Part shown: positions 27,226 to 39,842 of the stretch, piece by piece
Layout of the letters: each line of letters starts with the position of its first letter
Position numbering within the stretch: position 1 is the stretch's first letter
From: Sparassis latifolia
Lineage: Eukaryota; Basidiomycota; Agaricomycetes; Polyporales; Sparassidaceae
Length of the DNA stretch: 64,000 nt
Direction: 5' to 3'
Assembly (NCBI GenBank): GCA_018466975.1
Contig: CM031555.1
Location: forward strand, 62,001 to 126,000
Made by a program: the position numbers and the translations under genes
Notes under the pieces: model-generated
What the model saw: only the letters and a program-made list of their open reading frames with translations
Told to the model about the DNA's origin: nothing
Database searches by the model: none

Positions 27226-28763
27226 GTTGTTGTTGGAATTTCTGGATGTTGAGTGAGCTCGCAAGCCGAGGAGGGTTAGAGTTTGTCGATAAAGTACTTA
27301 TGCCGTGCTTTCGTGTTTGTATTCCTTACGCGATTGCCCCATCCTCACTCGTCTCTTGGGGTCAAACGTGCGCATTCTTGGTTGAAACATCTACTGTGCT
27401 ACTGGTGATTTCAATAGTTGTATGTTCTGTTTCTTGTGCGTCTGCCACTACTGTGCTCATCTACGTTGATGAACTGGCTAGCTGTTAGATGCGTAGGCCG
27501 GATTGCTAATTCTTAGGGCCAAAGCTGCCGCGGATACTCATTCAAGGCTGGGCTAAGTCCGATAAAATTGTTGACAACCTGTTCCCCGTTGCAGGAAGGA
27601 ATGCTTCAACCATCCTCTGTACAATACGCGCTGGCCGAATCCGATTGTATTTACTCCGAGATGGAAACAAGGACTTTTTTCTGCAAGAAATGTTTGAACA
27701 CGGACTTCCAACGTGTCACATCGCACCGCAACAGAAACTTGACGGTATCCTAGAGGTGACTTAGGCCCACTCGATGACCGTCTCCAAGTTGCTCGTCGGC
27801 ACTGATGAGAGTTCATAAACAACGTGCAGAATACAAGATGACGAGTCGCTGCGACTCTGCAGTATATGTGAGCTTCGGTTCGAAGTCCAACTCGCAGGTA
27901 TTTTTGTGAAAATGAGGACTACTTCATGCTGAGTTTGGAGAAGGTACGCGCCATAGGGTTTGTAAGTGTGCTTCTGTGTGCAGTGCTTGTATTCGAGAGG
28001 CGAATATTATCGCAGAGATCTTGTGAGTCTCCATGAATAGGCATGTACCTGAGTCGAATTGTTATTCTATTCTACGCGCTGTGCACTGAAGCGAGAATTG
28101 GCGCGTATCATGATGCATTAAGCGATGTTTCCAGGTGAATGTTGAACCAGAAAGTTGTGTGCCGCAAGCTTGTGCCTGTCTCGAACGTTGACCGTTCAAT
28201 GCTGAACTGCTGAATACCACACCTTCCTCATCCGTCAATATCCTCTATCTCATTAATCATTATGGCACCAGGGCCGCCAGGGCTCAACGGCCGTGGCAAT
28301 TCTTCGTACGCTCATCAAGGGTCGTTCCCGACTCCTGTAAAGGCTGTAGCTTACATAGGGCTGCATAGGTATGGCCTACCAGCATGGCTCGCCGAGGAGG
28401 ACGAGCTGATCGGCTGTAGCTCTAGCTCGAGCTCGAGCTCGCGACAGTGGCATGTATTCAAATTTTGCGTCATTGTTCAGGGAGGTATTTGGCTCACCCA
28501 AGGCTCGCGCAGTATTTTGAATGTGGAAGGGAGCCGTGGTAATTTACGAATGGTCGACCCATTATTAATCTCATTGCCAACTATGAATTCGAAACCGTAC
28601 GTAGAGCGAATTGTCATTTACCTACGGAGTCTGAATTGGGAGGCTCTCGTATGCAGGTTTGATAGCCTAAGGGTCCGTACTCAATTTCACATCTGAGTTC
28701 ACATTCACGGTGCTCATTCCTCACACTTTCTCACACTAGCTAGAGAAACATCAATCTGGAAAG
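27226..28763. other. intergenic with a short hypothetical frame
   Basis: A 144-codon plus frame at 28262-28696 (MAPGPPGLNGRG) holds a poly-Ser run from an AGCTCG repeat near 28420, but has no family resemblance. Sequence near 28640-28690 (GTATGCAGGTTTGATAGCCT) resembles 30440-30470, on the far side of the F-box gene, so flanks were duplicated. Confidence 0.4.
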
Positions 28764-30046
28764 ATGCCACAACTCCCTGTCGAACTCGTCGTCGACTTCC
28801 TGTGGACAACCACGAAGCACTGCGCAACTGCTCTCTGGTATGTCATTCATGGACCCAATGCAGCCGCTACCACCTCTCCAGGGGAATCTCCCTGTTCTCT
28901 CGCGAAGAGTCAAAGCCCTAGTGCATAAGGCCAGATCTCCAAGTTTTGCGGCATCGCTGCAATCCGTTCACTTTCTCTCCGTCAAAGACAGCTTCTACAA
29001 CCCCGCTCCCTGGGTGCACCGCCTCCCGCTCCTGCTCGGCCATGCTTTTTCCGCACTCGACTCTCTAGAAGTGTGTTTTGTAAACTGGGCAGCGGTCCCG
29101 CTCCATCCCTCCACGCTCTCGCTCGGGTTCTCCCAATTTCACCTCATCACGCGGCTGGAGCACTGGTGCCGGTTCCACAATGTGAAGCAACTGTGGCACC
29201 TCATCTGCGCATTTCCCCGGCTGCACACGCTGTACGTCACCGAGCAGCCATCGTCGCGCGCACAGGCGCGGTCGTTTCGCCACCAGGCGTCTGGGCGACT
29301 CCCGTTGCTGGCTGATGTCTCGTTTGAAGGGGACGTGTCGCTGGCATCCCTCTTTTGCATGTGGCTGGCGCAGATGGAGCCGCGGCCTCCGCTGAGGGCA
29401 CTGACTTGCTGGCCTGAAGTGCAGTTTGCGGAGGAGTTGGGGACGTTGCTGCGAGAGTTTGGCCAGATGCTGGAGTGTTTGACGCTGTATTTAGATGAGC
29501 TCGATGTCACGGCTTCTGATTGTGAGTCCCTTCGTCTCCTTGGTCATGATAGCGGGTTAGTTTATACTGTTGGCAGTGGACGTGTTCAACGTACACCACT
29601 GCACTGTGCTGCACACACTCAAAGTCTGGAATCTGAACAGCTGCATCGCAGTGCTGCAGATCTTGCACGTCATCTCGCCTGCGAGCCGCATCCAAACTCT
29701 CTTCCAGCACACGCTCTCGCCAAGCCACGACACAAACGAAGATGACAACAATGCATATGATGGTGGGGAGAGAACGCTGGAGGAGTGGGAGACCGCCGAG
29801 CAGCTCTTGTCCCACGAACGATTCTGCGAGCTGCGGCGCGTCACGCTCGTCGTCGTCGACGAACTCTCGGTGGCCGAACAGTGGTTCGTGAGGAATTTCA
29901 TTGACCACCTGCATAGGCGCGGGATCTACGTTGAGGCTTCAATTCATGCGGAAGGTGGGCTTCTCCGTTCATGTTATTATAAGAAGGAAATGCAGTGTAT
30001 GACTTTGAAAGTTCGCTCAGAAGGTCTCTCACCCACCATCTATTGA
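28764..30046 (+). pseudogene. F-box protein gene with two frameshifts
   Basis: ATG 28764 starts MPQLPVELVVDFLW. After a one-base loss near 28806 the F-box continues as ALRNCSLVCHSWTQCSRYHL, and a second shift near 28905 enters the long frame RRVKALVHKARSPSF. A leucine-rich region follows to about 29520, then an intron 29522-29576 (GTGAGT...GGCAG) and a last exon with TLKVWNLNSCIAVLQIL and LSHERFCELRRVTLVVVDEL, ending at 30046. F-box proteins normally supply SCF substrate receptors. Two indels within 100 bp make this a pseudogene, or an assembly error if other reads disagree. Confidence 0.65.
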
Positions 30047-30861
30047 TGTTTCGCGCTGTTCCGCCGTGGTATTCGCCCTGAGGACAAGCCGACATCGGGA
30101 TTTCTTTTATTTTGGTTATGGCATACTGCTATAACCCAATGGTGCGTCTCAGGACTTCTTGTATTCAGAATATTTACTTTAAGCGGCTTCGGGGCAGCGT
30201 GCCTGTATTTCCGTGAGGGATAGGGACTACTGAGTGTGGGGTCGTAGAAGGCACGCGCAGTGAGATTTATAGTTTTACTTTTGTGAGCAGTGCATGTTTC
30301 GAGGGACAACTATTCTACTATGCACCGAAGTGAGAGCTGATGCGGATACATTAAGTGAGCACTCTCAGGTGAGTGTCGAACTGGAAAGTGGGTAGGGAAC
30401 ACGTCACGAACCCATCAGAGTCTTAAGTGGGAGGATCTTGTATGCAGGCTCGATAGCCTGAGGGTATGCGTACGCATCGCGCGGAAGTTTACATTACCTT
30501 GTCTATAGTGAGAAACCTGAGTATCGTTGTCTTGATTTTGTGGCTTCCCATTTGGGCGAGGGGCTCTGGCGCAAGATCCTCCCAAGTACTTGCTGCAAAT
30601 TCTCTGCTGCAGCCAATCGTCCTGTCTGCGACTAGAGACCAGCTAGTGAGTAGTGGCTAGTGGCTCCCCGCACAGGCAGAATATATGATATCAATATACC
30701 CCACCGCCGATAATCACTGGTCTCTCACTGCCTGACATGATGGGTAATGGCACATGTAAAGCTAGAAAGCGATCGCGCCTCCAGCGCTGACGTGCATTCT
30801 CGCGATGGGCGGCACCTGCTCTCAACGCCATGAAGTGTGCACGGGGGTGCATCGACGAGTT
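30047..30861. other. intergenic, no gene seen
   Basis: Short chance frames only. Part (30360-30470) resembles sequence at 28130-28170 and 28620-28690 upstream of the F-box gene. Confidence 0.45.
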
Positions 30862-31075
30862 CCTCTGGCATCTTTGTCAGTTATGAAAGATAATCTTTTC
30901 TATCAATAAGTAGCAAATTTTCATAAGAATTGCTACTTTTAAGTAGACTTATTTGTAGGTGCATAGATTAACTCAGGATAATTATAATATAATCTTTCAG
31001 ATAATCTTTCAGATAATCTTCTGGATAATCTGAGAATAATCTGAAGATTAGCAATAAAATACAATTTTAACTTTG

Positions 31076-31174
31076 ACACCAGCCAGGATTGAACCCTGGA
31101 CCTTAGGTTAATTTTATAGAATATAATTTCAAGTGACACTTTAGACCACTTGACCATTAGGCCATACATCACAA
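31076..31174 (-). ncRNA. tRNA-like Pol III unit, left arm of copy 2
   Basis: On the minus strand the A box is at 31164-31154 and the B box at 31095-31086, identical to the right-arm unit. It reads outward, toward the element's left end. Confidence 0.55.
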
Positions 31175-31757
31175 CTATCTTATATTAAATTAGACATCTT
31201 TTTCTTGAAAAAGACTTAGCCAAATTCTGTCTATTAGAAAAGAGTAAGTAAAAGACACTTGACTTTTATTATAGATAGACAAGCCTTATAGACAAACAGT
31301 ACTCTGCATCTTATTATAGTCTTGTTCTACAGCTTACAGTTTTTGTAAACTATCATGCAGTACTATAGAGTATCTTAATATAGTCATCTATAATATATAA
31401 CAAGTTATTGAGAGACAGTATTTTATTTGTTCATTTTAGGCTTATACTCTAGAGTCTATTATATGATAGACTGAGCACTTATATATACAAGATCTTTATA
31501 GCTATCTTCTAATTGTATAGCAAAGTTCTGTTTTGCTGAAGTAACTGTAGAAACATATATTCTATTAATTACATATTGTACTACATTATATGAAGGCTGC
31601 AAGCATTAGAAAAGACTATAAGACTCAGAGTAATGTTTGTTTATAAGTCTTGTCTATCTATGATAAAAGTCAAGTGTCTTTTACTTACTCTTTTCTAATA
31701 GACAGAATTTGGCTAAGTTTTTTTCAATAAAAAGATGTCTAATTTAATATAAGATAG

Positions 31758-31859
31758 TTGTGATGTATGGCCTAATGGTCAAGTGGTCTAAAGTGTCACT
31801 TGAAATTATATTCTATAAAATCAACCTAAGGTCCAGGGTTCAATCCTGGCTAGTGTCAA
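31758..31859 (+). ncRNA. tRNA-like Pol III unit, right arm of copy 2
   Basis: A box TGGCCTAATGG at 31768-31778, B box GGTTCAATCC at 31837-31846, T-arm stem CCAGG/CCTGG. A TTTT run within about 35 bases of the B box could terminate Pol III. Acceptor strands do not pair, so it is not a functional tRNA gene. Confidence 0.6.
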
Positions 31860-32069
31860 AGTTAAAATTGTATTTTATTGCTAATCTTCAGATTATTCTC
31901 AGATTATCCAGAAGATTATTCTCAGATTATCTGGAAGATTATATTAAGATTATCCTAAATTAATCTATGCACCTACAGATAAGTCTACTTAAAAGTAGCA
32001 ATTCTCATGAAAATTTGCTACTTATTAATAGAAAAGATTATCTTTCATAACTGACATCACTGCCTCTGG

Positions 32070-34292
32070 ATGTGCACAGAGAAACTGCAGTCTGCACACA
32101 GCACACTAAGTGAGGGGGAAGACGACGCACAAGTATGATCTGAGAAGGCTTTCTGTGCCCCACGCCAGCACCGCGGCATAACATGTGCGCATTCCTGAGC
32201 GTCTTTGGCAAGATCGGTTGAGCGTGCTGCATGCGGCTTGGGGACTGGGACATCAATGCCCCTCGGATTACACGAACGAAGCTTGAAGGGGATATACTTG
32301 TTGGACGAGGGTGCCGACTTACCGCACTGAACGCTAGATCCATGTGAACGAAAAAGAGCTCGACAGGTTGGCCATAGGAGACGCCACTAGATCGCACCAG
32401 TAGATAACACAGCATGTCCATCGTTGCAAAAAAGGGCCAGCATACGTCGGCGAACTCGAAGGGAGTTCGTGCTCCAGCGGAGGAGCGAGAAAATGCGGAG
32501 GAGAGTCGCCTCACGAGAAAGGAATTTGATGTGGTAAATGGAGAGTAGATACTGCATCAGCAAACTTGCACAAGTATGGTTTGGTATGGTGCTTATGGTG
32601 ACCATGGTTCGCGTGGCACCACACCAACCATACTTCACCAGACTTTCTGATCCTTCACCACGGTAGGATGCAAATGTAACAGATAGGGTTTCACATATTG
32701 CACAATACCCACTCCAACTACTGTAAGCTAAATGAATATGCTACTTGTGCAACACCCTTTGTATCGTGCAAGCCTTGTTCAAGTTGAGAGTAGGACGCAC
32801 ATTAAGTCCACTCGCACATGACTCTGTTGAGTGAACCAAATAAGTCGCAACACTCTGATCGATCTTATTGTTCGTACGATGCTGCGCTCGGCGGATATGC
32901 TTCATTCAAATTGTCGACAATGTGCGTGTCATATGCGCCACTGTGCACTCGCTCACTTTCAACTATGTACAGTCCTGTGCCTGCAAGGCAAAGGGGAAGG
33001 AAAGGCTCGTGCCTATCAGCATTGTGTGCATGTACGTGTCGCCTTCTCCCTTTCGTTGCACGCTGACTCCCCTTCTGCATTACCGCAGTTTCCAATGGGC
33101 TCTGTGATTCTCCAGATATGCACTGACTCTAACACCCCAGAACAGGGTCCCCACTGAAGTGCTGCACCTGCATGTCCATGGATGCTGCAAGCAGTGGACA
33201 TAACGAACGAGCACAGCGCCTGCAGTGGACAACCTGTCGCCTTTCCCCCAGAATTCGGAAGGTGCAAGAACGCACACTCAACCCGAGGCAAGTGCCATGA
33301 GTCTCATCCGTCTCACTCAGCTGTCTCAGAATATTTAGTATTCACAGTCCTCGAGGATGGATGAGCTTGACATCACAAGGATGTGCAACAAGCACATGTA
33401 TGAGTGAGGAGCACAAAGGTATGCTATCCAACTTCTCCCAAGCATCTTTCTCACACTCTGCCCCCCAGCACCTCTCACCAAATGGAGACTGCCAAGACGG
33501 AAGCCGGGATCCGCAAGCTCATGCGCTGGGGCGGCGATGACAGCGATGATGGAGTGGGGACCACAGTAATGACAGGGTGGGCCGACATGGCGACGAGCCA
33601 GCACCAAAGAAGGTAAAAGGGTCGCGGTATGCACGAGAAGGGCAAGCGGTCTGACGAAGACGAAGACGTCGCTCAACAGCTTCCGGACCAAGCTGCAGAG
33701 CACCGCGCGATATCAAGGCCGAGGTCGCTGCTGATATTGAGGCGGCCGCGCTGGTGGGCGAGCCCACGGAGGAGGGTGCCTGAGGAAGGCATGGAGGTCA
33801 GTGATGATACAGGATTCCTGTCACCTGGAGCAGGTGCTGTAGATTTGTTCTGTAGCTAGCAATACAATATATTTAGTGGATTCAGTTAGCAGAATTTGAC
33901 CATTAGTAAAGCAGTATGGCACCAGAATGCTTGGTCTGGTAAGTCTATGGCAATCGTATGGTGCCACGATAAGTATCGTGGAAATTCGTAGGTCAAACGT
34001 AGTGCCACGCGTGTTTGTGGCGGCGTGGCAGCCCATGGTGAGTCTGGCACCAGACGCACCAGACAAGTGCGAGTTTGCTGATGTGGCTAATGTTTCTGCG
34101 GATCGCCCACAGTGGTGCATGATAGTCCTTGCACTGCATCACACATAGAGATAGATGCAACTCCTCCCATATGCGGAACACAGGAAGGGTGTATGCCAAG
34201 AGGGAGAACCCACCCAGATCGATCGATCGCTCCGGGTTCATTTGGATGTGTGCAGTTCGTTGGAAGGCCCACAATAAGATACGAAAGATACT
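32070..34292. other. gene-poor stretch
   Basis: A 158-codon minus frame at 32038-32514 contains a protein-like stretch (FADVCWPFFATMDMLCYLLV), and 33690-33790 plus encodes RDIKAEVAADIEAAALVGEP, but neither extends into a gene model that I can support. They may be relics. Confidence 0.35.
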
Positions 34293-34365
34293 TCACGGAT
34301 ATATTGCCAGAGGCCTGATCGAGAAATTTGAGGAGACAGAATCATACGGGGAATCACGTGAGGGA
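34293..34365 (-). pseudogene. 3' end of host gene split by copia-3
   Basis: Joining this minus-strand piece to 40496-40216, counting the GCAAC duplication once, restores an uninterrupted frame that continues LDLVAPSRDSPYDSVSS and ends at TGA 34295-34293. See the other half at 40216-40496. Confidence 0.6.
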
Positions 34366-34370
34366 GCAAC

Positions 34371-34743
34371 TAATAAAGTTGCAATATGCAGACTTTGTAG
34401 GGGACTCAAATAACAGGACAGAAGAGCTGAGCAACACAGCTAGAGTCCAGAAGTGAGTCACTAGATAATATTGAGGACAAAGTACTCTACTCACCTAGAG
34501 TCCAGAAGTGAGTCACTGGGGACTCAGAGTGGACTTTAGGAGGTTTATATCTACCTAGAGTGTGGCTATACAAACCTGTGAGTAACACAGGATTGTGGCT
34601 GTGAACATAGGCAGGCATAGCTATGCATAGCCTCTACATGGCAGTGCATAGTGCAGCCTGATCAATAAGTATCTAGGTGTACAGCATCTTGCATTGCTCT
34701 GAGTCTAGACACTTGAGAGACTGATGGATTATCTAATCTAACA
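34371..34743 (-). repeat. copia-3 3' LTR
   Basis: Minus-sense sequence starts TGTTAGATTAG and ends CTTTATTA. Internal repeats of a GTCCAGAAGTGAGTCACT motif occur twice. Same length as the 5' LTR. Confidence 0.92.
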
Positions 34744-35309
34744 CTCCCCGTTAATCCAACCAGTCTTTCCTCTTCAACAGAATGCAAGAACTCCATATAC
34801 CTCCCCCTAAACCTACTCATTCCACTACATCCCAATGTTCCTCATCGCACGATTTAGACTTGGATGGATGTTCAGCTTCCATCTCGCTCTCATGCAGCAT
34901 CATAGATGCGAGGTCGTCCAGCTCATCAAACTACTGAGTGGTGAAGTGCAGTGAGTGTCACCGAATGTGTGCGCACGGTGGCATAGCCGGGTGAACAAGC
35001 ATGCGATGGGTCGGTTGATTGGATGCCGGAATGGTAATGCGTTCCAATTCGATGTCAAGTGGGGGCGGTGCTGGCCAGATACGAGTAATAGCATAATAAA
35101 AAGAAAGAAGGAGAATGGCAGGGAAGGGCGCCCCTGCAGTAATAAGAAGGGCAATGGCGAAGGTTTTCGTAGTGGTGGAAGGGGTAAAGAGATGATTTGA
35201 ACTGCAGCAGTGAGAATGGTATATGTGGCAGACAGATGATCCGAGGAAACACCGATCCGACAATGTCCGAGTTGTATGCTTCAAGCAGCAAGATCTGGGT
35301 TTTTGATGA

Positions 35310-38300
35310 TTAGATCTTCAAGCCCATCATCTCACGGCAGTAGATAATCTTTGCCGCTGGCAAGGGCTTTGTCAAAATGTCCGCTATCATCTCAGCAGTA
35401 GGAATATATACTGGTGCAATTCGACCTGCCTCTACAGTGTCTCGAAGCCAGAAGAAGTGCAGATCCAAATGCTTCATTCTGCCATGATGTTCTGGATTTT
35501 TGGAGACACTGATTGCAAACTGATTGTCCATGTAAAGTGTAGAGGCTTTGGAAACTGTATACCCCAGTTCTGTGAGAAGATTACGCATCCAGAGGATTTC
35601 CTTTCCTGCTTCAACTGCAGCAATGTACTCAGCTTCTGTGGTGGATTGGGCAATAAGGGACTGAAGCTTGCTACTCCAGCTGATAGCACCTGTGCCCACT
35701 TTTACAAGGTAACCACCAGTAGAGTGACGGTTATCTCTCTCACCACCAAAGTCTGAGTCTGTGTAGGTTAGAAAGAACTCCTTTACATCACTGGGACCAT
35801 AGTGCAGCCTTAAGTCCATTGTGCCCTTCAGATAGTGGAAGACATGCTTCACAGCAATCTAATGTGTAGGACCAGGATTGGCATTAAAATGTGCAAGGCA
35901 ACCAATGGCAAACATAATGTCTGGGCGAGTGGTGATGGCCAAATACATCAGTGCCCCTACAGCACTGAGATAAGGCACTTTGTGCATATATTCTGTCTCT
36001 TCCTGTGTCTGAGGTGCAAGGGCCTTGGAAAGCTCTGCTCCAGGATCTATAGGAGTGCTGACAGACTTGCAGTCAGAGAGACCATAACGCTCCAGCATGT
36101 CCACTATATACTGGCGCTGTGAGAGTGAAATGGTGTGCTTTGCGTGGTCTCTTTTGATGTCTATGCCCAGCAGAAACTGGGTAGATCCAAGGTCTTGGAG
36201 TTTAAAATATGACTTTAACTCCTTGACAGTGTCATCAAGTGCCTTCTTGGACTTTGAAGCAAGTGTCATATCATCTATGAAGACTGGGACAATAATGCGC
36301 ACATCTCCCCTGATGTACACATAAATGCTTCTGTCAGACTGAAGACGAGTGAAGCCCATTTTGGTGAGTACCTTATGGAGCTTCTTGTTCCACTGATGTG
36401 CACCTTGCTTTAAGCCATAGAGTGACTTATTTAGCCTGCAGACCATTTCTGAACCACCCTGGTGAAAGCCCTCAGGTTGCTGCATGTAGATCTCTTCCTC
36501 CAAGTCTCCATTTAGAAAGGCAGATAAGATATCCACAGAGCGAAGTTCTAGATCCTCTGCTGCAGCAAGAGCTAGAATAAAATGTAATGCAGGTTGACAG
36601 AATGTGGGAGCAAAGACTTCTGTGTAGTCAAAGCCAGGGCGTTGACTGTAACTCTTGGTGACTAATCTGCCTTTATAGTGCTCTACAGAACCATCTGCAT
36701 TGTGCTTCACCTTGAACACTCAGCCTGAGCCTATTGCCTTTTTGCCTGGTGGCAGTGGAACAATGTCTCATGTGTTATTGGCCATTAGAGACACAATCTC
36801 CTCATTGGCTGCTTGCTGCCACTTATCAGCATCAGGACTGCCCATGGCCTGTTTATAGGTCCGAGGGTCTGCTCCAGCAGATAGACCAGCAAACTGGACT
36901 TCAACAAAGTCTGCATCTGCATCTATCACATCCAACTCATCCTCAGACTCTGCATTCTGCACAGGTGGTGGTGAAGCTCGCATTTTCCAGACGAGCCTAA
37001 CATTGTGAGGTACCCAACACTGAGCAATTGGACGATGATCTATAGGTTCAAATGGAGGAGGAGTTGGAACTCTATGATGGACTGGAGGATCTGGAGGTGG
37101 TGGAGTTACTGGGTGCTCTGGTGCAGGAGGTGGTGCAGGTGGATCAGCTTCTGGGGCAACTGGACAAGGTACAGGATTTGGCACATATGCATCATCTCCC
37201 TCTAAATCCTGTCCAGGTACAGGTGCTACAGGTGGAGGAATAATGTCGGCAGGTGAAAATGACATAGGGGATGGAGGAGGAATATCAGGAGTGCATTTGA
37301 GGCTGGGGAAGTAGCGCTCATCAAAATCAGCACGTTCTGAGATTATAGTCTTTTTGGTGTCAGGATTATAGAACTTCCACCCCTTGTATCCTGCTGGATA
37401 ACCAATAAACATGCATTTCTGCATGTGTGGTCCCAGACCTGTACGCTGATCCTTCTGTACATGCACATAGGCAGTACAGCCCCAAACACGAAGATGGCTA
37501 ACATCTGGCTTCCGCTTGTGCCACAGCTCATAGGGAGTTGCACCTTTCACCACTGCTGTAGGCAGACAGTTCCAGACATGCACCATGGATGCAATACATT
37601 CTCCCCAGAAGGAAGGAGGCAGTTTAGACTCTGCTAGCATAGCAGTGATGTCATTGTCCATTGTGCGATTGGCTTGCTCTGCAACTCCATTCTGCTGTGG
37701 CCTATTGCGGGTGGTATGTCTGTGTTCAATCCCTGCCTCCTGAGTGAACTGTATAAAGGCATTGGACATGTACTCTCCACTCTTGTCATCCTGGACAGCC
37801 TTGATTTTTGCTTCAAGCAGATTTTCAGCATAAGCTTTATATTGCTTGAAAGCATCAAAGGCTTCACTCTTGGCCTTTAGCAATAGCACAACCCTGAATC
37901 GGCTGTAATCATCTATGAAGGTGATCCAGTACCGATATCCTGAGTGTGTACACACAGGCAGAGGTCCATGGACATCTGTGTGAATTAATTCTAGGGGTTT
38001 GGAGGCATGACTGTCCGATGTAGGGAAGGGATTGGCATGCATTTTACCAGCCAGACATGGTTCGCAAATGGGGTCAGGCTGCTGCTTGGAATCTAGCATA
38101 AGACCAGTCACTAGCTTTTCTCTAATCATCTTTTGGACATCAGCATAGTTGTGATGAGCAAAGCGACGATGCCAGAGATTTAAATCAAGAGGGACTGTGA
38201 TTATAGCTTGGGCAGACTCTGGAGCTGGCTGTACAGTTCCATCAAGAAAGGCAGTGTAGTTCTCTGTGATAAAGGCAACAAATAGAGTCTGACGAGAGTG

Positions 38301-38600
38301 AAGGAAGGTCATAAACTTGGACTTTATATGGATTCTGAAGCCTTTTTGATGAACTAAATACAGACAAGAGAGGAGATTGTTCCTGAGCCTTGGAACATGT
38401 AGCACCCTAGTAAATTCCACAGGCCTGACTGCTTTCTCTGCAATCACTGGATTAAATACAACTGTTCCCACCCCAGCAGACATGACAATGGTGTTATCAG
38501 CAAGTTTGATTGGAATGACCAAAGGCTTGTAATTTCTAAGCCAGTGGCAATGAGGTGTCATATGAGAAGTGGCGCCTGTTGTCTGCATTCCAGTCAAAGT
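35310..38600 (-). pseudogene. pol: copia-3 pol: protease, integrase, RT, RNase H
   Basis: One frame runs from the protease (TGATSHMTPHCHW, about 38570) to TAG/TGA-free C-terminus AAKIIYCREMMGLKI (stop near 35310). Integrase shows LELIHTDVHGP, FIDDYSR and RPQQNGVAEQANR. RT shows YSQRPGFDYTEVFAP, SAFLNGDL and VFIDDMTLA (catalytic DD kept). RNase H shows TDSDFGG and STTEAEYIA. Only three stops break it: TGA 36770-36768, TGA 36722-36720 and TAG 35861-35859. All three sit where copia proteins have Trp (NNTW, GSGW, THWIAVKH). The frame joins gag through a one-base insertion near 38580. Confidence 0.88.
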
Positions 38601-39510
38601 CAGCATCAAGCTGAAGTGGGTCAGAGAGACTTGCTTTGTCAGCAGACTCTGTAACAGTGGTAAAGTCGATCTGAGTGGTATTCTGGGTGGCTGCAGCAGC
38701 AGCAGTAGCATTTGCCTTGTTTCCATGCTTAGAGCAGTGCTCTTTGCGATTTTCCTTGGCTTCCTTTGAAGCATTATGAAAAGCATAGCAATTGGACTGT
38801 GTGTGTCCTTTGCCCTCGCAAAAATTGCAGGTGAGCTGTGAGGATGAAGCAGTGGAGAGTGCTTGATCTGCTTTGGGAGGGGAAGTGGTGTGATGACGAC
38901 GATTGATTTTCTCTGTGACAAAAGCCTGGGTGATAACATCCTTGCTCAGGATGTCACGCTGAAGCAGTGTAGAGGTAAAAGTGCCATATTCCTCCACAGG
39001 AAGAGCACAAATCATAGCCATAGAGGTTAACTCTTCATCCAACTTTGTCAGATCAAAGTCATTAGGGCAAAGGTCTTTAACATGCTGCATGGCAGCATTG
39101 ACCTTATTGACAAGCCCTTGGAGTGATTCCTCTGATTGCTTTCTGATGGAGAAGACATCATCATAAGCATTGAAACGCGCTCCAGGTTTCTTCTGCAGAT
39201 GAACAGCTGCAAGCTGTTCTCACATTTTGATAGGGTCATCCACCACACCAGCAAAGTGAGTGCGCTGATCTGGTTCCACCATCAAATAGATTTGACCAGC
39301 TGCTTTCTCTGCATTGGCCTCCCAAGTATCTAGTTTGGTTTGCTCAGCTGCTGTAGGTGATCCAGAGAGCTTTGGCTGTGGAAGCTTGCTATTGACAAGT
39401 CTCCAAAGATTTGCAGAGCGCAACCAGGCAGCCATTTCACCACTCCAAGTAGGGTAATTGGAGTCATTGAGCTTGGCAAAGTTGGGAGTGTGGGTAGAGG
39501 TGGAAGACAT
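38536..39510 (-). pseudogene. gag: copia-3 gag
   Basis: ATG 39510 (MSSTSTHTPNFAKLNDSNYP) opens a UBN2-like copia gag: NYPTWSGEMAAWLRSANLW, then CALPVEEYGTFTSTLL and the knuckle CNFCEGKGHTQSNC. It is interrupted by one TGA at 39222-39220 (PIKM stop EQLAAVH; Trp expected). A single extra base in GCAGACAACAGG near 38580 moves the reading frame from gag into protease; copia elements normally continue in frame, so this is damage or an unusual shift site. Confidence 0.85.
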
Positions 39511-39842
39511 GATGTGGAAAGGGGGGTAAAGGGATGTGTGTTTATGCCTGGTGCTTGGAAAAGTGCAGGATAGTCCTCAGGAGTGTATGCAAGAAAGGAG
39601 GTATAGTAATTGTAACCAGTAAGTATTTACTGAACACCCAGTTGTACAACCGCTCAGGTCACTGGGATAATTACCAGGATTTTCCCAAGAAGGTCAAAGG
39701 CTGGCCCACTGAAGTGCACAGACCCAACAGTTGGTGTCCTTGTAAATAAAGGATATGCAGCACACTATAAGGACAAGAAAGGCACAGAAAAGTGACCAAG
39801 ACAAAGCAACAGCAAAGGGGCTAGAGCGCGGGGCTCATAATC

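Larger units (their letters stand above)
30869..32062. mobile_element. AT-rich foldback element, copy 2 (complete)
   Basis: Two arms of about 410 bp are near-perfect inverted repeats (30869-31282 against 31649-32062) around a loop of about 370 bp. Tips are CATCTTTGTCAG and CTGACATCACTG, similar when inverted (CA, 4 variable bases, TGTCAG). An exact 7-bp duplication CCTCTGG flanks it (30862-30868, 32063-32069), so it moved as a unit. Copy 1 at the window start is the same element in reverse orientation. It encodes no protein. Each arm carries a tRNA-like Pol III unit pointing outward. Confidence 0.85.
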
